Shown here: positions 25,429 through 32,713 of the stretch, piece by piece
Layout of the letters: each line of letters begins with the position of its first letter
Numbering within the stretch: position 1 is the first letter of the stretch
Origin: JAJECS01 sp965243625
Lineage (GTDB): Bacteria; Chloroflexota; UBA11872
Direction: 5' to 3'
Length of the DNA: 64,000 bases
NCBI GenBank assembly: GCA_965243625.1
Contig: CBDEVI010000002.1
Span: 2,170,001 to 2,234,000, forward strand
Program-made: the position numbers and the translations under genes
Notes under the pieces: model-generated
Told to the model about the DNA's origin: nothing
Database searches by the model: none
What the model saw: the letters and a program-made list of their open reading frames with translations, nothing else

Positions 25429-26434
25429 CGAGTTGCTGGCCGCGGCGCGGGCCGAGCTGGCGCAGGCCGGCTCCGACGCGGCGTTGGAAGCCTGGCGCGT
25501 GGCGCACCTGGGACGGCGCAGCGCGCTCACCGGCATCCTGCGGTCGATTCGTGATTTGCCACCGGAGGAGCGCCGGGCCGCGGGGCAGGCCGCCAACGCC
25601 GCCCGCCAGGCCCTCGAGGAAGCGCTCACCGCCCACCGCGACCGTCTGAGCCGTCGCGCCGATGAATCCGACACGGATGTCACCATGCCCGGATTTCCGG
25701 TGCGCCTGGGCCGGTTGCATCCGCTGACGCGCACGTTGCGCGAGATTCGTGCGGTGTTGGCGCCGCTGGGCTTCCGCGCCGTCAGCGGGCCGGAAGTGGA
25801 GTGGGACCGCTACAACTTCGAGCTGCTCAACATTCCCGCCGACCACCCGGCGCGGGACATGTGGGACACGTTTCATCTTGAGCAGCAAGCGCGGCCCGGC
25901 GATCTGCTGCTGCGAACCCACACTTCGCCGGTGCAGGCGCGGGTGATGGAGCAGGTGCGCCCGCCGGTGCGTGTGATCGTGCCGGGCAAGGTCTATCGCT
26001 ATGAGAACCGCGACGCTTCGCACGAGTCGGAATTCATGCAGGTCGAGGGACTGGCCATCGACGAACGCATCACCATGGCGGACCTGCGCGGCACGCTGAC
26101 GCACTTCGTGCGGGCGATGTTCGGTCCGGACCGCGAGCTGCGGATTCGCGCCAGCTATTTTCCCTTCACCGAACCCAGCGCCGAGGCCGAGATGTCCTGC
26201 CACGCCTGCGACGGCGGCGGCTGCTCGGTCTGCGGGGGCAGCGGCTGGATCGAGATCCTCGGCGCCGGCATGGTGCACCCCGCAGTGCTGGCGAACGTGG
26301 GCTACGACCCCGACGTGTACCAGGGCTTCGCCTTCGGCATGGGCGTGGAGCGCATCGCCATGCTGAAATACGGCGTCACCGACATCCGCAGCTTCTACCG
26401 CAACGACCTGCGGTTTCTCAGGCAGTTCCACTAG
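25412..26434 (+). CDS. pheS: phenylalanine-tRNA ligase alpha subunit
   Basis: 340 residues from GTG 25412, chosen over ATG 25391 because AAAGGA lies five bases before it. It has the N-terminal coiled coil (about 1-90), then the class II catalytic domain with HPLTRTLREI, FELLNIPADHPARDMWDTF, the motif 2 region VYRYENRDASHESEFMQVEG and the motif 3 region GFAFGMGVERIAMLKYG. It charges tRNA-Phe as an alpha2-beta2 complex with PheT, encoded three bases downstream. The start overlaps the trmH end by 17 bp. Confidence 0.96.
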   Translation: MRERIDELLAAARAELAQAGSDAALEAWRVAHLGRRSALTGILRSIRDLPPEERRAAGQAANAARQALEEALTAHRDRLSRRADESDTDVTMPGFPVRLGRLHPLTRTLREIRAVLAPLGFRAVSGPEVEWDRYNFELLNIPADHPARDMWDTFHLEQQARPGDLLLRTHTSPVQARVMEQVRPPVRVIVPGKVYRYENRDASHESEFMQVEGLAIDERITMADLRGTLTHFVRAMFGPDRELRIRASYFPFTEPSAEAEMSCHACDGGGCSVCGGSGWIEILGAGMVHPAVLANVGYDPDVYQGFAFGMGVERIAMLKYGVTDIRSFYRNDLRFLRQFH

Positions 26435-26437
26435 CTC

Positions 26438-28960
26438 ATGCGAGTGCCCTATGAGTGGCTGTGCGAGCTTTCGGGCGTCGACGCGCCGGTTGACGAGGTC
26501 GCGCGGCGGCTGACCGACGCGGGCTTCGAGGTGGCCGAGATTCACCGCGCCGGCGAGCACTGGGACCGGGTGGTGGTGGGCGAGGTCGTGCGCGTCGACC
26601 CGCATCCCAACGCCGATCGGCTCAACCTGCCGACGGTGACCACCGGCGCCGACGAGATCCAAGTGGTGTGCGGCGCGTGGAATTTCGCGGCCGGCGACAA
26701 GATCGCCTTCGCGCACGAGGGCGCGCGGCTGTGGGACGCCTACTCCGACGAGCCGCGGCTGAAGGAGCTGAAGCCGACCAAGATTCGCGGCGTCGTCTCA
26801 CGCGGCATGTTGTGCTCCAACCGCGAGCTAGGGCTGAGCGACGACCACGAGGGCATCCTGATCCTCGAGCCCGACGCGCCCGTGGGACGGCCCCTGACCG
26901 ACGTCCTGGGCGACGAGGTGATCGAATTCGAGCTCAAGGCCAACCGCCCGGACGCCCTCTCGGTGCTGGGCATCGCGCGCGAGGCCGCCGCGCTCTTTGG
27001 AACCGAGGTCCGCTCGCCAATTCCCGACGCTCGGGCGGGCGACGGTGAGCCGTGGCCGTCGGTGCACCTGGAGATTGACGATCCGGCGCTCTGCGCCCGC
27101 TACTCGGCGGCGTTCGTCCGCGACATCCAGGTGGCCGAGTCGCCGGCCTGGCTGCGCAAGCGGCTGGAGCTGGCGGGCATGCGGCCGATCAACACCATCG
27201 TCGACGTGACCAACTACGTGATGCTGGAAACCGGGCAGCCGCTGCACGCCTTCGATTGGGACACGATCCGCGGCGGCATGATCGGCGTCCGCACGGCCCG
27301 GCCCGGCGAGCGGCTGGTGACGCTGGACGGCCAGGACCGCGAGCTGACCGGCGAGACGCTATGCATCGTGGACGGCGAAGGGCCGGTGGCGCTGGCGGGC
27401 GTGATGGGCGGGCTGGCCACCGAGGTCACCGACGCCACGTCGACGGTGCTGCTGGAATCGGCAACCTTCAACCCCGTGAGCGTTCGCCGCACGGCGCACC
27501 GGCTGGCGCTGCGCAGCGAGGCCTCGCGCCGGTTCGAGAAGGACCTGCCGCCGGAGCTCACCGAACCCGCACTGCGACGCTGCGTGCAGCTCATCGAGGC
27601 CATCGGCGCGGGACGCGGGGAGTTCCTGTCGGCGGACGCGTATCCGGCGCCCAGCCGGCCCGAACCGGTCTCGCTCGACTTCGACCGCATCGAGCGCCTG
27701 ATGGGCCTGGCCTACGAGCGCGCCGAGGTGCGGCGCGCGCTCGAGGCGCTGGCCTTCACCGTGACCGAATCCGACGACGTGCTGCACGTGCAGCCGCCCT
27801 TCTGGCGCCGCGACGTCACGACGCCCGCCGACGTGGTGGAAGAGGTCGCGCGCCTGCTCGGCTATGGCCGCATCCCGAATACGCTGCCCACCGGCGGCGT
27901 GACGGACACGGTGCCGGGCGAGCTTGACCCGCGCAACGACGAGCTGCGGGACGTAATGGTCGGCCTTGGATTCACCGAGTGCGTGACCTATGCGCTGACC
28001 AGCGAGTCCCGCCTGGCGCGGCTGGTGTCGCCGGACCTGCTGGATGCCGATCCGGAAACGCCGCTGGGCGACCCCGAAGCCTGGGAAAAGGTTCACCACT
28101 CCGCGATGAACGACGCCGGTCGCGCGCTCACCGACCGGCTGCTGCCGCTGCATCGAGCGCCGTTGGCGATCCGCAATCCGCTGTCGTCCGACGAGTCGAC
28201 CCTTCGGCTCACCGGTCTGTCGACGATGCTGGAAACCCTGCGCGCCAACCGCCGTCACACCGACCGAGATTTGCTGCTCTTCGAGTGCCAGCCGACATTC
28301 CTGCCGCGCCCCGACGATCTGCCGGAGGAGCCGCTGCTGCTGACGGCGGTGATCGGCGAGCGCCTGAGCGCCGGGCGCTGGGACGAAACCGCGACCGTCG
28401 AGCTTCCCTTCGTTCGCGGCGTTGTCGACGAAATGCTGGCGCGGTCGGGCGTCGACCCGTCCGCGGTCAGCCACGAGGAGGTCCAGCACCCGACGTTCGC
28501 GCCGGGACAGGCAGCGGCAGCGACGCAAGCCGGTCGGACGCTGGCCGCTTACGGCGCCATCGAGCCCGAGGTGGCCGCGGCCTATGACCTGGACGAACGC
28601 GCCTGGGCGCTGCTGGTGGACGTGGGCGCGCTGCGGACAGCCTCGGCCGGCCCGCCGTCGTTCACGCCCTGGTCGGAATATCCGGCCGCGCTGCGTGACC
28701 TGGCAGTCGTCGTCGACGAGGGCACGGCTCAAGCCGAGGTGCTGGAAACGATCCAGCGCGCGGGGCGTCCGCTATTGGCCTCGGTGCGCATGTTCGACGA
28801 GTACCGCGGCGAGCAGATTGCCGCCGGCAAGCGCAGCCTGGCCTACGCGCTCAGCTATGCCGCCCCGGACCGGACGCTCACGGACAAGGAAGCCGACAAG
28901 GCCCACAACCGCGTCGTCCGAGCCCTGCAGCACCGGCTGGGCGCGGAGCTGCGGGGCTAA
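26438..28960 (+). CDS. pheT: phenylalanine-tRNA ligase beta subunit
   Basis: 840 residues. Domain order: EMAP/OB-type tRNA-binding domain (about 40-150), B3/4 editing domain (about 200-380), B5, the catalytic-like core, and a C-terminal FDX-ACB anticodon-binding domain (WSEYPAALRDLAVVVDEGT to the end). Starts three bases after pheS. Confidence 0.96.
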   Translation: MRVPYEWLCELSGVDAPVDEVARRLTDAGFEVAEIHRAGEHWDRVVVGEVVRVDPHPNADRLNLPTVTTGADEIQVVCGAWNFAAGDKIAFAHEGARLWDAYSDEPRLKELKPTKIRGVVSRGMLCSNRELGLSDDHEGILILEPDAPVGRPLTDVLGDEVIEFELKANRPDALSVLGIAREAAALFGTEVRSPIPDARAGDGEPWPSVHLEIDDPALCARYSAAFVRDIQVAESPAWLRKRLELAGMRPINTIVDVTNYVMLETGQPLHAFDWDTIRGGMIGVRTARPGERLVTLDGQDRELTGETLCIVDGEGPVALAGVMGGLATEVTDATSTVLLESATFNPVSVRRTAHRLALRSEASRRFEKDLPPELTEPALRRCVQLIEAIGAGRGEFLSADAYPAPSRPEPVSLDFDRIERLMGLAYERAEVRRALEALAFTVTESDDVLHVQPPFWRRDVTTPADVVEEVARLLGYGRIPNTLPTGGVTDTVPGELDPRNDELRDVMVGLGFTECVTYALTSESRLARLVSPDLLDADPETPLGDPEAWEKVHHSAMNDAGRALTDRLLPLHRAPLAIRNPLSSDESTLRLTGLSTMLETLRANRRHTDRDLLLFECQPTFLPRPDDLPEEPLLLTAVIGERLSAGRWDETATVELPFVRGVVDEMLARSGVDPSAVSHEEVQHPTFAPGQAAAATQAGRTLAAYGAIEPEVAAAYDLDERAWALLVDVGALRTASAGPPSFTPWSEYPAALRDLAVVVDEGTAQAEVLETIQRAGRPLLASVRMFDEYRGEQIAAGKRSLAYALSYAAPDRTLTDKEADKAHNRVVRALQHRLGAELRG

Positions 28961-29001
28961 GAGCCGGCCCCACGGCGGCGGATCAGGCTGAGCGTCCGGC
29001 G

Positions 29002-29349
29002 CTACAGGTCCTCGAAGGTGACGTTGGCGGCGTGGACCTCGTCGGCGCAGGCGCGGTCGATGGGCACCGGCGTGGGCAGGTTGTTCTTGGCGATGTAGCC
29101 CTTGTCGGCGAGCCAGGCCTCGACCTCTTCGCCGCTCACGTCGGCCAGCATGCGGCCGTCCACCACCACGCACGGCGACAGCGGCTGGCCGCTCTTGATC
29201 ACCATCTCGTGGTAGTTCGTCGGGCTGTTGATGATGTCCTTGTCCTCGTAGCCGAGGTGGTACTTGTCGAGGACGGCGCGGACGCCGGCGCTCCAGCCGC
29301 AGACGGGCTTCAGATAGGCGACGATCTCGGGTGTGGATTGGGTGGCCAT
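29002..29349 (-). CDS. glutaredoxin-like protein, monothiol-type CGWS
   Basis: 115 residues from ATG 29349. Thioredoxin-fold glutaredoxin with active site CGWS (residues about 16-19; a single redox cysteine in a C-x-x-S motif), a cis-proline segment (PLSPCVVVDGRML) and GG-like DVSGEEVEAWL. The C-terminal extension of about 35 residues is unusual for glutaredoxins. A monothiol motif suggests glutathionylation or Fe-S/electron shuttling rather than disulfide reduction. It is divergent from the candidate selenoprotein gene with about 200 bp between them. Confidence 0.85.
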   Translation of the reverse strand: MATQSTPEIVAYLKPVCGWSAGVRAVLDKYHLGYEDKDIINSPTNYHEMVIKSGQPLSPCVVVDGRMLADVSGEEVEAWLADKGYIAKNNLPTPVPIDRACADEVHAANVTFEDL

Positions 29350-29524
29350 GGTTTGTCTCCAGGAGTGTCCCGGCGGTCCGGGCATGTCGTCGCCCAATTG
29401 TGTCAAATCAGGGCCGCGGTCGGTAATGGCGGGGAATCCGTTCATGGTTCGACAGGCTCACCACGAACGGCGGAGGGTCCTGTCGGCCCAAGCGCCCGGC
29501 ACCGGAGCCACTGCCGCCGTCGGT

Positions 29525-29530
29525 CATACT
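29525..29530 (+). promoter_or_regulatory. -10-like hexamer before the candidate selenoprotein gene
   Basis: CATACT, 27 bp before ATG 29558, followed by AAAGGGGG as the ribosome-binding site. No -35 recognised. Confidence 0.3.
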
Positions 29531-29557
29531 GGCACCTTCGGCAAAGGGGGCTGATCG

Positions 29558-30016
29558 ATGGGCAGGCTAAACCTCGGCGATGCGTTTCCGACGCTGGAAG
29601 GCGTGCTGGGCGACGGTACGCCCTTCCGAATCCCCGACGATCTGGGAGACCGGCGCACGGCACTGCTGTTTTACCGCGGCCACTGGTGATCGCACTGTCG
29701 CCGGCAGTTGGCCGGCTACAACTGGTTGCTCGACACCCTTGACGCGATCGGCGTGGACGTGGTGGGGCTCTCGGTCGACCCGCGGGAGGACATTGCGGCG
29801 CTGACGGAGCGCCTGGGGCTCGAGTTCCCGCTGGTGGGCGAGTTGGCCTATCCCGACGCCCTCGACGCGGTGGGCGCCTACCGGTTCGAGCGCCGCCGCG
29901 CCTTCCAGGCCACGGCCTTTGTGCTGGACGCCGACCGCCGTGTCGAGGCGGCCGTCTACTCGGCCACCAACGCCGGCCGCCTTACGCCCGAGGAGCTGAT
30001 GCGCACCTACGGCTGA
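29558..30016 (+). CDS. AhpC/TSA-family peroxiredoxin-like selenoprotein with U-x-x-C motif (TGA at codon 44)
   Basis: 152 residues if the TGA at 29687-29689 is read as selenocysteine. The flanks fit the family: the N-terminus NLGDAFPTLEGVLGDGTPF, then LLFYRGHW-U-SHCRRQL, then VDVVGLSVDPREDIAALTE, LGLEFPLVGE and a C-terminal strand AFVLDADRRVEAAV. Homologues have R-G-x-W-C-P-Y-C at this place, so Sec sits at the peroxidatic/first redox position with the second Cys three residues on. AAAGGGGG precedes ATG 29558. Coding continues in the same frame to the end with no other defect. Two overlapping hairpins just after the TGA meet the bacterial SECIS rule. Alternatives: nonsense mutation or sequencing error. 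Conventional calling would give only a TTG-started fragment from 29708. Confidence 0.8.
29690..29724 (+). promoter_or_regulatory. candidate bacterial SECIS element
   Basis: Directly after the TGA. Hairpin 1: GCCGGC/GCCGGC (29700-29705 with 29711-29716), loop AGTTG, 16 nt after the TGA, with G as second loop base. Hairpin 2, an alternative: CAGTTG/CAACTG (29705-29710 with 29719-29724), loop of eight bases starting with G, 21 nt after the TGA. Both fall in the 16-37 nt range with a G in the first two loop positions described for bacterial SECIS. Confidence 0.7.
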
Positions 30017-30023
30017 CCGCGCG

Positions 30024-31046
30024 TCAGCCCGCGAGGTGCGGGTTCACCGAGCCCCAATCGGGGACGGGCGGGATCAGGCCCATCTCGATCGTCTCGTCGC
30101 GCAGGTGCTGCAGGTGCGCGTAGGCCGCGTCGAGCTCCGCCCGCTCGTCCGCGTCGCCTTCGGGCAGCCGCCAGGCGACCCCGCCCGGACCGAGCGTGGT
30201 GGGCATGGCCATCATGACGTTGGTATACGGCTCGCCCGTCACGAAGGCGCCGCAGGGCCACTCGAACGGCTCGCCGCCGCAGGCCGCCCGCACCATCATC
30301 GCCGTGAGGTGCGCCGGTGACTGGAACGACGAGCGTCCCCGGAGCTTGATGACGCGCGCGCCGCCGCCGAGGACGTGCTCGCGGATCGCCTGCCAGCCCT
30401 CGGCGTCCAAGCCCACACCGTTGACCTGCGCGCCGCCGTTCACGATGTCGTTGAGCGGCACGCCGTCGATCTGGATCGCGCCCTTGTAGAGCGCCATTTC
30501 CTGGCCGTGTCCGCCGTAGGTGCGGCAGCCGTCCACACGGTGCTGCGGCACACCGAAATGCTGCGCCAGGCGCGTCTGCAATCTCGTGCTGTCCAGCGCC
30601 GCCAGCGTGGTGACGCGCTGCGGCGGCAGACCCGAGTGCACCAGCGTTACCAGCCCGGTGACGTCGGCCGGATTGAAGACGATCACCACCAGCTTGGCTT
30701 CGGGCGCGTGGCTGTTGATGTCCCGTCCCAACTGCGCCGCGATCTCCGCGTTGCCGCGCAGCAGGTCCTCGCGCGTCATGCCCTCGCGACGCGGCGCGCC
30801 GCCGGAGCTGAGCACAAAGGCCGCGCCGTCCAGCGCCTCGCCCGCGTCGGTCGTCCACGTCACCTGGGCGCCGGGAAAGGCGCAGTGGTAGATCTCTTCC
30901 GCCGCGCCTTCGAGGCCCGGTCCGTAGGGGTCGTACATGGCGACGGTGTTGGCCGTGCCGGTGGAAATCAGCGCTTGAACGAGATTGGATCCCACGGCGC
31001 CGGCCGCGCCCATCACGGCGACCTTGTCGGTGGTGAGGTAGCTCAC
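30024..31046 (-). CDS. malate/lactate dehydrogenase family protein
   Basis: 340 residues from GTG 31046 (GGGGGGC upstream; GTG 31064, overlapping the aldolase stop, is possible). NAD-binding VAVMGAAGAVGSNLVQAL, substrate loop GGAPRREGMTREDLL, FNPADVTG, TTLAALDSTRLQTRLA and the catalytic His in YGGHGQEM are present, matching MDH/LDH order. The R-R-E-G loop favours malate-type dicarboxylates. The C-terminal part is longer than usual. It probably interconverts malate and oxaloacetate with NAD. It follows the HpcH/HpaI aldolase closely, hinting at a shared C4/oxo-acid pathway. Confidence 0.85.
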   Translation of the reverse strand: MSYLTTDKVAVMGAAGAVGSNLVQALISTGTANTVAMYDPYGPGLEGAAEEIYHCAFPGAQVTWTTDAGEALDGAAFVLSSGGAPRREGMTREDLLRGNAEIAAQLGRDINSHAPEAKLVVIVFNPADVTGLVTLVHSGLPPQRVTTLAALDSTRLQTRLAQHFGVPQHRVDGCRTYGGHGQEMALYKGAIQIDGVPLNDIVNGGAQVNGVGLDAEGWQAIREHVLGGGARVIKLRGRSSFQSPAHLTAMMVRAACGGEPFEWPCGAFVTGEPYTNVMMAMPTTLGPGGVAWRLPEGDADERAELDAAYAHLQHLRDETIEMGLIPPVPDWGSVNPHLAG

Positions 31047-31063
31047 GTCGCCCCCCGCGCCCA

Positions 31064-31819
31064 CTATGCCCGCACCGCGTCGAGTTGCTCAGCCAGCGCG
31101 GCCTGCAAGATGCGGTAGTCGCTCGAGTAGTCGATCATCGTGAACCCTTGGGCGATGAGCTGTCGCGCTCGCTCCACGTTCGGCGCGGGCAAGCCGGCCG
31201 GCTTGCCGGCCGCCTGCGCGCCCGCCAGCACTCCGGCGATGGCGGCCGCGTGATCGGCGTTCGTGAACATGTCGGCGCTGGTGAGCCCCATGGACAGCGC
31301 CAGGTCGGACGGTCCGATGTAGGCCACGTCCATGCCGTCGACCTCCATGATCGCCTGGGTGTTGGCTACCCCCTCCAGGTCTTCGATCTGGGGGCAGATG
31401 ATCAGGTTGTCGTTGGCCTGCGCGCTCCAAGCGCGGTCGATGGTGGCGCGCGAGGTGCCGGCCGAGCGGTGCCCGCGGGGCGGATAGCGCACGGCTTCGG
31501 CGATGGCCTCGGCCTGCTCGACCGTGCTCACGTGCGGCACCACCAGACCCATGGCGCCGGCGTCCAGGATCTGTCCGAAGCAGGCCGGGTCGTTGGTCCA
31601 GGGACGCACCAGCGGCACGCAATCCTGCGACTCGATGGCCCGGAGTCCTTCCGTGATCATCCCCAGATCCCAGGGCGCATGCTCGGCGTCGATCACCAGC
31701 CACTCACAGCCGCCCACCGCCATCACCTCGGCGGCCAGGGGTGACGCCAGGTTGAGCCAGGAGCCAATGGACACTTCGCCTCGGCGCAGCGTGGCCAAGA
31801 CCGGATTAGGAAATCTCAC
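31064..31819 (-). CDS. HpcH/HpaI-family class II aldolase (2-oxo-3-deoxy acid type)
   Basis: 251 residues from GTG 31819 (GGAGG seven bases upstream). TIM-barrel motifs: GSWLNLASPLAAEVMAVGG, CEWLVIDAEHAPWD, LDAGAMGLVVPHVSTVEQAE, RYPPRGHRS, CPQIEDLEGV with the metal-binding Glu, and YIGPSDLALSMG. The enzyme class cleaves 2-oxo acids to pyruvate and an aldehyde using a divalent metal. Substrate could be HKHD, KDR or a related compound. Followed directly by the malate dehydrogenase-like gene. An upstream extension of the frame is not supported. Confidence 0.9.
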   Translation of the reverse strand: MRFPNPVLATLRRGEVSIGSWLNLASPLAAEVMAVGGCEWLVIDAEHAPWDLGMITEGLRAIESQDCVPLVRPWTNDPACFGQILDAGAMGLVVPHVSTVEQAEAIAEAVRYPPRGHRSAGTSRATIDRAWSAQANDNLIICPQIEDLEGVANTQAIMEVDGMDVAYIGPSDLALSMGLTSADMFTNADHAAAIAGVLAGAQAAGKPAGLPAPNVERARQLIAQGFTMIDYSSDYRILQAALAEQLDAVRA

Positions 31820-32176
31820 GAACGTCCTCCATTTCGCACGGACTTGCTGACCTGATTGTGACGCATGCGGCGGAAGATCGGGACGGCCGCGGACCAGACG
31901 ACTGTCCCGCGTTGGCGAATATCGCTCCAGAGCTGTCGCGTTGAGGCGCACTCGGCCTCACCGGCGAGGCCGGCAGCCCTCCAACGCCCGCAAGAGGCGA
32001 CCCTTGCAAATGCCGTCTAGGCGCGGTGACCCCAGGGAAGACCTAGCCAGCTTCCAGGTTCGACCGGACTGGATTCCGGCCTCCGCCGGAATGACGGCAG
32101 GGTCACGCAACGGTCTCCAAGAGTGCCGGGGCCAACTGCCGCGTACTCACGCACGGCAGCGAACGCCCCCGGGTCT
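31820..32176. other. intergenic region with a family 1 repeat
   Basis: 357 bp between the aldolase start and the peroxiredoxin stop. Contains the repeat at 32070 and presumably the aldolase promoter; no RNA or gene recognised. Confidence 0.45.
32070..32097 (+). repeat. REP-like palindromic repeat, family 1 (variant)
   Basis: ATTCCGGC-CTCC-GCCGGAAT stem preceded by TTCGACCGGACTGG, the same 5' flank as copies at 6123 and 45881. Confidence 0.8.
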
Positions 32177-32644
32177 TCAGCCCGATAGGCACGCCATCAC
32201 GGGGTCGTAGTCGGGCAGCTCGGCCACCTCTGGCGCGGTTTCGATGTGTGCGACCTTGCCGTTGCCGTCGACGACCACGATCACGCGGTTGGCGATGTTC
32301 ATGTCCTCGATGAGCACCCCGTACGCGCTCGCGGTGGCTCCGAGCGGATTGAAGTCGCTCAGCACCGGATAGCTCACGCCCGACTGCTCGGCCCAGGCCT
32401 TCAACGTCCAGGTGTTGTCGGTCGAGATCGCGACCGTCACCGTGTCCCCGAGCCCTCCCAGCTTCTCCTCGATGATCGGGAGCTGGTCGCTGCAGACCGG
32501 CGAAAACGCCGCCGGCACGAAGTTGATCACCACCGTCGACCCTCGATGGTCGCTCAGCTTGAACGGCTCGGCGTCCCTGGGGGCCGTCGGAAGCTCGAAG
32601 TCCGGGGCCTCGTCGCCCACTTTCAACGTTGCCGTCTCAGACAT
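32177..32644 (-). CDS. peroxiredoxin (AhpE/BCP-like), cysteine form
   Basis: 155 residues from ATG 32644. VGDEAPDFELP opening, FVPAAFSPVCSDQL with the peroxidatic Cys, VTVAISTDNTWTLKAWAEQ and YPVLSDFNPLG. The P-x-x-x-S/T-x-x-C geometry is intact. No resolving Cys is evident in the usual place, so a 1-Cys AhpE-like mechanism is likely. It reduces peroxides in the cytosol. A normal Cys paralogue of the candidate selenoprotein in the same region. Confidence 0.9.
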   Translation of the reverse strand: MSETATLKVGDEAPDFELPTAPRDAEPFKLSDHRGSTVVINFVPAAFSPVCSDQLPIIEEKLGGLGDTVTVAISTDNTWTLKAWAEQSGVSYPVLSDFNPLGATASAYGVLIEDMNIANRVIVVVDGNGKVAHIETAPEVAELPDYDPVMACLSG

Positions 32645-32713
32645 GACACATCTCCCGCGGAAGTAGCTGACGCGATCGTACGGGCCGCCGCCCCGGCCCA
32701 CAAAACGGTCTGG

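Noticed and set aside
29002..29349. Second selenoprotein in the glutaredoxin-like gene
   Set aside because: The motif reads CGWS with ordinary codons and no in-frame TGA.
29708..30016. Separate TTG-started 102-residue gene after the TGA
   Set aside because: It lacks a ribosome-binding site and would start in the middle of a thioredoxin-fold helix; the upstream half in the same frame belongs to the same domain, so read-through of TGA is the better explanation.
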